Positions 25,083 to 32,940 of a stretch of DNA of 64,000 nt are shown piece by piece. The stretch lies in NCBI RefSeq assembly GCF_022374935.2, contig NZ_CP092430.2, positions 496,001 through 560,000 of the forward strand, written 5' to 3'. Within the stretch, counting starts at the first letter, position 1; every line of letters begins with the position of its first letter. The stretch is from Mycolicibacter virginiensis (GTDB lineage: Bacteria > Actinomycetota > Actinomycetes > Mycobacteriales > Mycobacteriaceae). Position numbers and translations under genes: made by a program. The notes under the pieces were generated by a model, which had not been told where the DNA came from, did not search any database, and saw nothing but the letters and a program-made list of their open reading frames with translations.

Positions 25083-25464
25083 CTTTGAGGTCGACGCAAT
25101 CGCTGTAACAGGGTGTCTCGCCCGGTGATTCGGGAGTGGCGACCCGGATCAGAACGGCACGGGCGGGGGAGATCGTCACACTGGCCAGCTCACCGGCATC
25201 GGACACTTGGACTGTGCCGTCGACGATGACGGTGTAGCCGCCCGGAACCGGGGGCGGCCACATCACGGTCACCTCCGCGGTGCGCGCCAGATTCGCCCGG
25301 CTGCGCCGACCGCCCAGCGCACCGATGTGCACGGTGTCGCCCCGCAGCACCGGCATCACCGGTACCGGATGCGGACGATTCTCACCGTCGACGGTGATCA
25401 GGTAGGCGTAGTCATGGCCCGCCAGCTTCTCGGCGAGCCGATCGAAATCCACGGTAGAACTCAT
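25063..25464 (-). CDS. PPOX-class (flavin- or F420-binding split-barrel) protein, copy 1
   Basis: 133 residues from ATG 25464. Pyridoxamine-phosphate-oxidase-like split barrel: FDRLAEKLAGHDYAYLITVDG, RPHPVPVMPVLRGDTVHIGALGGRRSRANLARTAEVTV (read as separate strands), GGYTVIVDG. It is a paralogue of the adjacent upstream gene, 26 nt away on the same strand. Its 3' end overlaps the CobU fusion tail-to-tail by 20 nt. Cofactor and substrate are unknown. Confidence 0.7.
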   Translation of the reverse strand: MSSTVDFDRLAEKLAGHDYAYLITVDGENRPHPVPVMPVLRGDTVHIGALGGRRSRANLARTAEVTVMWPPPVPGGYTVIVDGTVQVSDAGELASVTISPARAVLIRVATPESPGETPCYSDCVDLKVSPQGA

Positions 25465-25490
25465 GGATTCGAGCCTAAGCCCGCTGGCTG

Positions 25491-25877
25491 TCAATCCGCC
25501 TTGAGTTGTACGCAGTCATGGGCGGTGCCGACCGCCTGCTGGGTGCCGGGTTCGAACACCGGCCGGTGCAGCAGGGCCTTGGTCGGCGTCACCAGCACCG
25601 GGCCGGCCGGATCCTCGGGAAGCTCGGCCTGGCCGTCGACGAGCAACGAGTATTCGCCGACGTCGCGGGCGGGCCAGACCAGGCTGACGGCAGTGCGGCT
25701 CGACAGGTTCGCCCGGCCGTGCGACCCCACCGGCCCGATGTTCAGCCGGGTGCCGTCGAAACTCGGGGTGATCGCGGTGGTGCGGACCCGGTAGTCATCG
25801 CCGACGGTGACCAAGAACGCGAACCGATAACCGCGCAGCAGCTCGGCCAGGCGGGCGAGGTCGACGGAGCGGGCCAT
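25491..25877 (-). CDS. PPOX-class split-barrel protein, copy 2
   Basis: 128 residues from ATG 25877. Same fold and order of motifs as the downstream neighbour: VDLARLAELLRGYRFAFLVTV, SFDGTRLNIGPVGSHGRANL, VSLVWPARDVGEYSLLVDG, VTPTKALLHRP. Tandem duplication is likely. Probable cofactor-binding reductase-like protein; function unassigned. Confidence 0.7.
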   Translation of the reverse strand: MARSVDLARLAELLRGYRFAFLVTVGDDYRVRTTAITPSFDGTRLNIGPVGSHGRANLSSRTAVSLVWPARDVGEYSLLVDGQAELPEDPAGPVLVTPTKALLHRPVFEPGTQQAVGTAHDCVQLKAD

Positions 25878-25939
25878 GGCGTCCAGGATAGTGATCGCCG
25901 CACGAGACACGTCCCAGTGTCGTGAGCCATGATGGCGTT

Positions 25940-26956
25940 ATGGAATTTCGCTACCTGGGCAACTCCGGCCTGCAGATTTCGGAAATCACCTACGGCAACT
26001 GGCTCACCCATGGTTCACAGGTCGAAAACGACGTCGCCACCGCGTGCGTGCACGCCGCACTCGATGCCGGAATCACCACCTTCGACACCGCCGACGTCTA
26101 CGCGAACGGGCGCGCCGAGGAGGTGCTGGGCGCCGCGTTGAAGGGACGTCGGCGTGAATCGCTGGAGATCTTCACCAAGGTGTATTGGCCGATCGGGCCG
26201 GCCCCGTTGGGCCGCAACGACACCGGCTTGTCCCGCAAGCACATGATGGAGGCCATCGACGGCTCGCTGCGTCGGCTGGGGACCGACTACGTGGACCTGT
26301 ACCAGGCGCACCGCTACGACTCCTTCACTCCGCTGGAAGAGACCATGCAGGCCTTCGCCGACATCGTCCGGGCGGGCAAGGCGCTCTACATCGGCGTCAG
26401 CGAGTGGACCGCCGACCAGATCCGCCAAGCCCACGGACTGGCCCGCCAGCTCGGCATATCGCTGATCTCCAGCCAACCGCAGTACTCCATGCTGTGGCGG
26501 ATCATCGAACCGGAGGTGGTCCCGACCTGCCAAGAACTCGGCCTGAGCCAGATCGTTTGGTCGCCGATGGCCCAGGGCGTCCTGTCCGGCAAATACCTGC
26601 CGGGCCAGCCGCCGCCGGCCGGCTCGCGGGCCACGGACGAGAAGGGCGGCGCGAACTTCATCAAACGGTTCATGACCGACGATGTGTTGACCCGGGTCCA
26701 GCAGTTGGCGCCTATCGCCGCGGAGCTGGAGCTGACCACCGCGCAGTTGGCGATCGCCTGGGTGCTGCAGAACGACAACGTCGCCGCTGCTCTGGTCGGG
26801 GCGTCGCGGCCGGAACAGGTCACCGAGAACGTCAAAGCCGCCGGTGTGCGGATCCCTGAGGAACTGTTGGCTCGCATCGATCAGGTGCTGGGCGACGCGG
26901 TGACCAGCGACGCCGAACTGGTGGCGCGCTCCACCCCACCGAACCGGCTGATCTAG
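25940..26956 (+). CDS. Aldo/keto reductase (Kv-beta-like subfamily)
   Basis: 338 residues from ATG 25940; a GTG six codons upstream is an alternative. Starts MEFRYLGNSGLQISEITYG. Catalytic tetrad in expected places: FDTADVYANG (Asp, Tyr), FTKVYW (Lys), LYQAHRYD (His). The C-terminal NADPH-binding region contains LVGASRPEQVTENV. NADPH-dependent carbonyl reduction, substrate unknown. Divergent from the PPOX pair. Confidence 0.88.
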   Translation: MEFRYLGNSGLQISEITYGNWLTHGSQVENDVATACVHAALDAGITTFDTADVYANGRAEEVLGAALKGRRRESLEIFTKVYWPIGPAPLGRNDTGLSRKHMMEAIDGSLRRLGTDYVDLYQAHRYDSFTPLEETMQAFADIVRAGKALYIGVSEWTADQIRQAHGLARQLGISLISSQPQYSMLWRIIEPEVVPTCQELGLSQIVWSPMAQGVLSGKYLPGQPPPAGSRATDEKGGANFIKRFMTDDVLTRVQQLAPIAAELELTTAQLAIAWVLQNDNVAAALVGASRPEQVTENVKAAGVRIPEELLARIDQVLGDAVTSDAELVARSTPPNRLI

Positions 26957-26960
26957 GGAG

Positions 26961-27773
26961 TCACACCCGGCACAGGAGCTGGCTGTGCGGGATCATCAAC
27001 CAGCCGTCGGGATGATCGGCCCAGTTTCGCCAGGCGTGTGAAATCGCCTGCAGCTTGGCCTGATCGGCGGCACCGCTGTCGAGCAGTTGTTCGGCGATAG
27101 CCGATTGCAGGATCCGGTCGGCCCACATGCCGCCCCAGTGCTCCCGGTCTTCGGGTGTGCCGTAACACGTCGCGCTGGTCGTCGGGGTGATGTCAGTGAA
27201 CCCGGCCGCGTGTGCCCAGGCCAGTAGGCGCCTGCCCGCGTCAGGCTCACCGCCGTTGGCTCGCGCGGCGTCGCGGTAGAGCCGCAGCCAGTCGTCCAAC
27301 TCCGCCGACGCCGGATACCAGGTGAACGCCGCATAGTCGCTGTCGCGCACGGCCACCAACCCACCTGGCTTACACACCCGACGCATCTCGGTCAGCGCGG
27401 TCACCGGGTCGGCAACGTGCTGCAGCACCTGATGGGCATGCACCACATCAAAACTGTTGTCGGGGAACTGCAAAGCGTGCACATCGGCAACCACGAAGTC
27501 GATGTTGTGCTGCCCTCGCTGGTCTGCGAAGGCGCGCGCCAGATCTAGTGCCTCCGGGACCGGCTCGATGGCGGTCACCCGCCCTGGCGCGACGAGGGCA
27601 GCCAGATCCGCTGTGATGGTTCCCGGCCCGCAGCCCACATCGAGTAGCTGCAGGCCCGCCGATAGCGAACCCAGCAGATAGGGCGCGGAGTTCTCCGCCG
27701 TGCGGGTGCGGTGGGCGCGCAACACCGATTCGTGGTGGCCGTGGGTGTATTTGGGCTCTGCGGGCTCAGTCAC
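26961..27773 (-). CDS. SAM-dependent class I methyltransferase
   Basis: 270 residues. SAM motif LLDVGCGPGTITADL, acidic end of strand 2 in VTAIEPVPEAL, motif II FVVADVHALQFPDNSFDVV, and KPGGLVAVRDSDYAAF. UbiE/Methyltransf_11 type. The C-terminal half is helical and Trp-rich (HAWRNWADHPDGW). Convergent with the aldo/keto reductase, 4 nt apart. Substrate unknown. Confidence 0.85.
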   Translation of the reverse strand: MTEPAEPKYTHGHHESVLRAHRTRTAENSAPYLLGSLSAGLQLLDVGCGPGTITADLAALVAPGRVTAIEPVPEALDLARAFADQRGQHNIDFVVADVHALQFPDNSFDVVHAHQVLQHVADPVTALTEMRRVCKPGGLVAVRDSDYAAFTWYPASAELDDWLRLYRDAARANGGEPDAGRRLLAWAHAAGFTDITPTTSATCYGTPEDREHWGGMWADRILQSAIAEQLLDSGAADQAKLQAISHAWRNWADHPDGWLMIPHSQLLCRV

Positions 27774-27809
27774 AACTTCAGACGGTACGCCGGTGAACCC
27801 GGCGGACAG

Positions 27810-29534
27810 TCAGGCCGGCGCGGGTTGACGGCCGCGCACCAGCTTGCCGGGCCGGGCCGCGGTCGGCTTGCCGTTCTCGGCGATGACCTCGCCAGAGACG
27901 ATCGTCGCGACGTAGCCGTCGGCGGTCTGATCCAACCGGCGTCCACCTGCCGGCAGGTCATAGGTGACCACCGGCTTGTGCAGCCGCAGGTTCTGGTGGT
28001 CGATGACGTTGAGATCGGCCTTGTAGCCCACCGCGATGCGACCTCGATCGTCGAGTCCGGCGATCCGGGCCGGTGTGGACGTCAGTTCGCGGATCGCTGC
28101 CTCGATACTGAGTCGTCCCGATGCGCGGTCCCGGGCCCAATGGGTCAGCACATAGGTGGGAAAGCTGGAGTCGCAGATCATTCCGTAGTGGGCCCCGCCG
28201 TCTCCCAAGCCCAGCACGACGTCGTCGCGCCGCATCAGAGCGCCGACGGTGTCCAGTGAATTGTTTTCGAAATTGGCCAGTGCATCGAGCAGGATCGCGT
28301 GCCCGCCGTCGTCGAGCAGCCGGTCATAGACCTCCTCGACCGGCGAGACGCCGCGTGCTCTGGCCCGTGCCGCAATGCTTTTCGCTCGCTCCGGTTCGTA
28401 ATCGGGGTCGTCGCCGAGCGGGAAAGTCCACTCCCAGGACTGGGCCAGGTAGGCGAGCGGGTTGGTCGGGACGATCGTCGGTCCGTCGGACAGAATCCGG
28501 TGCCGCACCTCCGGTTTACGCATCTCGGCGACCCGTTCCGCCAGCGGCAGGCGAGCGAGCTTCTGGTAGCTCGGGTACAGCACGAACGGGTGGATGCTCA
28601 GGTCCAGTCCGATCATCAGTCCGATCGGGCGGGGAAAGATCTGCGCGGTGATCGCGGCTCCGGAGCCGTTGGCCTTCTCCACCATGTCCATCGCGTCACG
28701 CCAGAGCCGTGCACCGGCATTGCCGATCAGCAAGCTGAACGTGACGGGCAGTCCTGCTTCGGTGGCCGCGTCGAAAACCTGTTGCAGGACAGGCTGGTAG
28801 GTGCCTTCGGGCAGATCCGGGACGAACTGGATCAGCCCGCCCCCGCCGTCGGCCAGGCCGCGGCTGATCGCGAGGATCTCGGCATAGGAGGCGTCATAGC
28901 TGGGGATCTGCGTGCCGGTCTTGGTGCGGTGGGTCATCAACCGTGACGACGAGAACCCCAGCGCGCCAGCCTCGGCGGCCTCTTGGGCCAGTCGGCGCAT
29001 CTGTACTAGATCTGCAGGCGTGGCCGGTTCGCGGTCCACACCGCGCTGGCCCATCACGTAAACGCGCAGCGGTGAATGCGGCAGGAACGCTGCGACATCG
29101 ATATCGCGCGGACGCTGGTCGACGGCGTCCATGAACTGCGGAAAGGTCTCCCAGGTCCACGGCAGTCCGTCGGTCATCACCACACCGGGTATGTCTTCGA
29201 CGCCGGCCATCAGATCCACCAGCACGTCATGGTCGCCGATCCGGCACGGCGCGAAACCCACCCCGCAATTGCCCATCAGGGCCGTCGTCACGCCATGCGC
29301 CGAGGAGGGATTGAGCCGATCCGACCAGATGGACTGTCCGTCGTAGTGCGTGTGCAGGTCGACGAATCCCGGTGTGACCAGCAGTCCGGTGGCGTCGATG
29401 ACGTGGCGGGAATCGCCGGATACCTCGCCGATCTCGGTGATGACTCCGTCGCGGATCGCAACGTCGCCGACGTAGGGCTGTCCGCCCAGTCCGTCGACAA
29501 TCGTGCCGTTGCGGACCACGACGTCGGGGCTCAT
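27810..29534 (-). CDS. Amidohydrolase, N-acyl-D-amino-acid deacylase type
   Basis: 574 residues. Starts MSPDVVVRNGTIVDGLGG and has the metal site GFVDLHTHYDGQ, GNCGVGFAPCR, and a late GDGGAHYGMICD with catalytic Asp. C-terminal TSTPARIAGLDDRGRI and a GYKADLNVID small beta domain. This is the D-aminoacylase/N-acyl-D-glutamate deacylase branch of the amidohydrolase superfamily, with related mycobacterial proteins widespread. True substrate in mycobacteria is unknown. Divergent from the glyoxalase gene. Confidence 0.85.
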   Translation of the reverse strand: MSPDVVVRNGTIVDGLGGQPYVGDVAIRDGVITEIGEVSGDSRHVIDATGLLVTPGFVDLHTHYDGQSIWSDRLNPSSAHGVTTALMGNCGVGFAPCRIGDHDVLVDLMAGVEDIPGVVMTDGLPWTWETFPQFMDAVDQRPRDIDVAAFLPHSPLRVYVMGQRGVDREPATPADLVQMRRLAQEAAEAGALGFSSSRLMTHRTKTGTQIPSYDASYAEILAISRGLADGGGGLIQFVPDLPEGTYQPVLQQVFDAATEAGLPVTFSLLIGNAGARLWRDAMDMVEKANGSGAAITAQIFPRPIGLMIGLDLSIHPFVLYPSYQKLARLPLAERVAEMRKPEVRHRILSDGPTIVPTNPLAYLAQSWEWTFPLGDDPDYEPERAKSIAARARARGVSPVEEVYDRLLDDGGHAILLDALANFENNSLDTVGALMRRDDVVLGLGDGGAHYGMICDSSFPTYVLTHWARDRASGRLSIEAAIRELTSTPARIAGLDDRGRIAVGYKADLNVIDHQNLRLHKPVVTYDLPAGGRRLDQTADGYVATIVSGEVIAENGKPTAARPGKLVRGRQPAPA

Positions 29535-29571
29535 CTCGTTAATCTACGACCCTGCGGTTCCTCATGCCAGG

Positions 29572-29958
29572 ATGTATTCCGTGATCGACCACGTGGGCAT
29601 CAACTGCATCGACTACGCCAAATCGCAGCAGTTTTACGACGCGGTGCTTGGCGTCTTGGGCTACACGCGTCAGCTGGATGTCGGTGTGGCGCTCGGCTAT
29701 GGACGAGACGGAAAGCCGACGTTCTGGATCGCCGACGCCAGCGCGGGTGATGCCTCCGGCCCCAACCGCGAGGTCCACGTCGCCTTCAGCGCCGCTGACC
29801 CCGAGCAGGTGCGGGCGTTCTACGACGCCGCCGTGCAACTGGGTGCCGAGTCCCTGCACGCACCGCGGCTGTGGCCCGAATATCACCCCGGCTATTTCGG
29901 CGCCTTCGTCCGCGATCCGGACGGCAACAACGTCGAGGCGGTCTGCCACCAGGCGTAG
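29572..29958 (+). CDS. Glyoxalase/bleomycin-resistance (VOC) family protein
   Basis: 128 residues from ATG 29572. Single VOC unit pair: VIDHVGINCIDYAKSQQFYDAVL at the start and YFGAFVRDPDGNNVEAVCHQ at the end, with metal-type His and Glu. Likely a metal-dependent lyase or dioxygenase-like protein; substrate unknown. The DinB gene follows after 11 nt, so they may be co-transcribed. Confidence 0.85.
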   Translation: MYSVIDHVGINCIDYAKSQQFYDAVLGVLGYTRQLDVGVALGYGRDGKPTFWIADASAGDASGPNREVHVAFSAADPEQVRAFYDAAVQLGAESLHAPRLWPEYHPGYFGAFVRDPDGNNVEAVCHQA

Positions 29959-29969
29959 CGTCGGGCGGT

Positions 29970-30509
29970 ATGACGGAGAACGACACAAACGCCGCTCTGC
30001 AGGTGCTGCTCCGCGACGCATTCACCCGGCTGATCGAGCACGCCGACGAACTGACTGACGGGCTCACCGATGAGGTGGCCGACTATCGGCCGACGGCGCA
30101 GGCCAACAGCATCGCGTGGCTGCTCTGGCACAGCGCGCGGGTGCAGGACATTCAGATTGCCCAGGTAGCCGGCGTGGAGCAGGTGTGGACCCGCGACGGC
30201 TGGGTGGACCGGTTCGGGCTGGACCTGCCGCGTGATGACAGTGGCTATGGGCATAGCCCCGACGATGTCGCCAAGGTTCATGCCCCGGCAGGCCTGCTGG
30301 CGGGCTATTACCGCGACGTGCATCAGCTGACTCTGGGCTACCTCGACGGCGTCACCGCCGACGAACTGGCTCGGGTCGTCGACACCCATTGGGATCCGCC
30401 GGTGACCGCGGGGGTCCGGCTGGTCAGCATCATCGACGACTGCGCCCAGCATCTGGGGCAGGCCGCGTACCTGCGGGGCATAAAAAGCCAGGGTTCTCCC
30501 CAGACTTGA
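29970..30509 (+). CDS. DinB-like (DUF664) four-helix protein, possible mycothiol-dependent enzyme
   Basis: 179 residues from ATG 29970. LLRDAFTRLIEHADELTDG, ANSIAWLLWHSARVQD and IIDDCAQHLGQAAYLRG carry the three metal-binding histidines typical of DinB/MDMPI folds. In actinobacteria such proteins include mycothiol-S-transferases; assignment here is by fold only. Probably co-transcribed with the VOC protein. Confidence 0.75.
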   Translation: MTENDTNAALQVLLRDAFTRLIEHADELTDGLTDEVADYRPTAQANSIAWLLWHSARVQDIQIAQVAGVEQVWTRDGWVDRFGLDLPRDDSGYGHSPDDVAKVHAPAGLLAGYYRDVHQLTLGYLDGVTADELARVVDTHWDPPVTAGVRLVSIIDDCAQHLGQAAYLRGIKSQGSPQT

Positions 30510-30562
30510 CACGTGTCGAGGCCCGGTGCGATCCGGGTCACAGCTCGGACTAGCATGGCGCC

Positions 30563-32083
30563 ATGACCGCCACCAACTCAGTTGCCGCCTTCACCGGCAC
30601 CGGAACCGTGTTCAGCCCCGCCACCGGGGAGACTGCCGGCGAGGTCCAGTGGACCGACCCTGCTGACGTCGAAAAGATCGCGGCCGGGCTGCGCACCGCG
30701 CAACGGGAGTGGGAGCACCGCGGCGCCAAGGGCCGGGCCAAGGCCCTGGCCCGTTTCGCTTTGTGGCTCGGCGACAACCGGGACGAGATCGAGAAGCTGC
30801 TGATCGCCGAGACCGGCAAGTCCAGCACCGATGCCGCGCAAGAGGTGCCCCTGCTGATCATGATCCTGTCGTACGTGATCAAGGTGATGGAGAAGGCGGT
30901 GGCCCCGGAGACCCGGCCGGCGCCGCTGCCCGTGATGAGCATCAAGAAGATCGCCATCCATTTCCGGCCTCGGCCGGTGGTCGGCGTGATCGCGCCGTGG
31001 AACTACCCGGTGGCCAACGCGCTGATGGATGCCATCGGCGCTTTGGCGGCCGGCTGCGCGGTGCTGCTCAAGCCGTCCGAGCAGACCCCGCTCACCGCCG
31101 AAGTGCTGCGCCAGGGCTGGCTGGCCTCCGGCGCCCCGGACGTCTTCGCGGTGGTGCAGGGTGCGCGCGAAGTGGCCGAAGCGGTGATCGACAACTCCGA
31201 CTACGTGCAGTTCACCGGCTCCACCGCCACCGGGCGCAAGGTCGCCGAGCGGGCCGCCAGCCGGCTGGTGCCGGTCAGCCTCGAACTCGGTGGCAAAGAC
31301 CCGATGATCGTGTGCGAGGACGCCGACATCGACCTGGCCGCGCACGCCGCGGTGTGGGGCGCAATGTTCAACGCCGGGCAGACCTGCGTATCGGTCGAGC
31401 GGGTGTACGTGCTGGAGCCTGTCTACGACAAGTTCGTTGCCGCGGTCGTCCGCGATGTCGAGGCGTTGCAGATGGGCACCGGCGAGGGCAAGCACTTCGG
31501 CGCTTTGATCAGCGACCAGCAACTCGCCATCACCGAGCGGCACGTCAAGGAAGCCGTGGCCGCCGGAGCGCGTGCACTGACCGGCGGGGAACGGGCAAAC
31601 GGTCCGGGCAGCTTCTACCCGCCCACCGTGCTGGTCGACGTCGACCACTCGATGGCCTGCATGACCGAGGAGACCTTCGGCCCGACCCTGCCGATCATGA
31701 AGGTCGCCAGCGTCGACGAGGCGATCCGACTCGCCAACGACAGCTCCTACGGGTTGAGCGCCTCGGTGTTCTCTCGTGACGTCTCGCGGGCCAAAGACAT
31801 TGCCCTGCAGCTGGACTGCGGAGCGGTGAACGTCAACGACGTGATCTCCAACCTGATGTGCACCACGGCACCGATGGGTGGCTGGAAGACCTCGGGCATC
31901 GGAGCGCGATTCGGTGGTGCGGACGGCATCCGCAAGTTCTGTCGGCAGGAGACCGTCGTCGTGCCGCGCACCAATGTCGGCGCGGGCGGGAACTTTTACC
32001 ACAACTCGCTGAAGACGCTGGCGCGAACCAACCGGATGCTCACCAAGCTGGCGCTGGCGCGGCCGCGCCGCACCGCAAAATAG
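30563..32083 (+). CDS. NAD(P)-dependent aldehyde dehydrogenase
   Basis: 506 residues. Rossmann-side motif PWNYPV, FTGSTATG, catalytic Glu241 in SLELGGKDP and Cys275 in GQTC. MTEETFGPTLP and a C-terminal oligomerisation region. Resembles mycobacterial succinate-semialdehyde or benzaldehyde-type dehydrogenases (SSDH-like). It has a basic, helical C-terminal tail (LARTNRMLTKLALARPRR) longer than usual. The stop overlaps the next gene's GTG by 1 nt, so both are one unit. Confidence 0.88.
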   Translation: MTATNSVAAFTGTGTVFSPATGETAGEVQWTDPADVEKIAAGLRTAQREWEHRGAKGRAKALARFALWLGDNRDEIEKLLIAETGKSSTDAAQEVPLLIMILSYVIKVMEKAVAPETRPAPLPVMSIKKIAIHFRPRPVVGVIAPWNYPVANALMDAIGALAAGCAVLLKPSEQTPLTAEVLRQGWLASGAPDVFAVVQGAREVAEAVIDNSDYVQFTGSTATGRKVAERAASRLVPVSLELGGKDPMIVCEDADIDLAAHAAVWGAMFNAGQTCVSVERVYVLEPVYDKFVAAVVRDVEALQMGTGEGKHFGALISDQQLAITERHVKEAVAAGARALTGGERANGPGSFYPPTVLVDVDHSMACMTEETFGPTLPIMKVASVDEAIRLANDSSYGLSASVFSRDVSRAKDIALQLDCGAVNVNDVISNLMCTTAPMGGWKTSGIGARFGGADGIRKFCRQETVVVPRTNVGAGGNFYHNSLKTLARTNRMLTKLALARPRRTAK

Positions 32084-32913
32084 TGCGCGTCTTCACCGCG
32101 ACGCTGTTCTGGCTGCTCGCCACCGCAACCCTGGTGGTGGCGCTGCCGACGGCGTGGGCGCAGTACAACCTCATCGATGCTGACGGGTACGCCCGGCTGG
32201 CGGCCCGTGCCGCGGCTCAACCGGCCCTACAAGACGCGGTGGCGGCAGAGCTGAGCGCTCAGACGGTGCAGCTGATCCGGGGGAGCGGCTTCGGCATCGA
32301 CCCCTCGGAGGTACGTCAGGCCGCCCGCGAATTCACCGCTGGGCCGTCGTTTCCGGCGCAGTTCGTCCGGGTCAACCGGGACGGGCACGCGTGGCTGCTC
32401 AACGTCGGCGATCCCGGTCCCTGGGAGATCGACGTGATACCGATGCTGCGTGACGACGCGTTCGCGCAGCTGTTGTCCGACTACCCGATTACGCTGCCCG
32501 CCTCGTTGACGGTGCCGCTGACGTCGACGTCCACCGAGGTGATGCGGCCCGGCGGGTTGCACCGGCTCGCGGTGTGGGGACCGTTACTCACCGTCGTGCT
32601 GGGCGCAATGGCCGGACTGTGCGCGATCCTGACGCTGATCGCGGCACGGCATCGCGGCAGGGCCTTGGCGAGCCTGGGTGTTTCGGCGCTGCTGGTGGGT
32701 GCGGTCGGCTGGTCGGGCGTCGAAGTGGCGCGGCGCCTCCTCGACCAGGTGCTCAGCCAGGCGACCGGCGACATTCGCCGGATCACCGATGCCCTGGCTG
32801 ATGTGGCCGAAGGCAGCCTGCACCTGTGGCTCAATCTGACCCTGGCGACCGGGGCGGTGTTGGTGCTGGTCGGGGTGGGAATCGCGCTGGCCGGCGGACT
32901 GCGCAAGTCCTGA
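32083..32913 (+). CDS. Membrane protein of unknown function
   Basis: 276 residues from GTG 32083. N-terminal membrane segment (about 6-24), an extracytoplasmic domain of about 140 residues with Pro/Thr-rich end, then three membrane segments (about 165-187, 192-210, 245-268). The pattern resembles a conserved actinobacterial four-helix membrane protein. Not recognised further. Coupled to the aldehyde dehydrogenase. Confidence 0.65.
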   Translation: MRVFTATLFWLLATATLVVALPTAWAQYNLIDADGYARLAARAAAQPALQDAVAAELSAQTVQLIRGSGFGIDPSEVRQAAREFTAGPSFPAQFVRVNRDGHAWLLNVGDPGPWEIDVIPMLRDDAFAQLLSDYPITLPASLTVPLTSTSTEVMRPGGLHRLAVWGPLLTVVLGAMAGLCAILTLIAARHRGRALASLGVSALLVGAVGWSGVEVARRLLDQVLSQATGDIRRITDALADVAEGSLHLWLNLTLATGAVLVLVGVGIALAGGLRKS

Positions 32914-32940
32914 CCTTCGGTGGCCGGGAGAACGGCGTTG

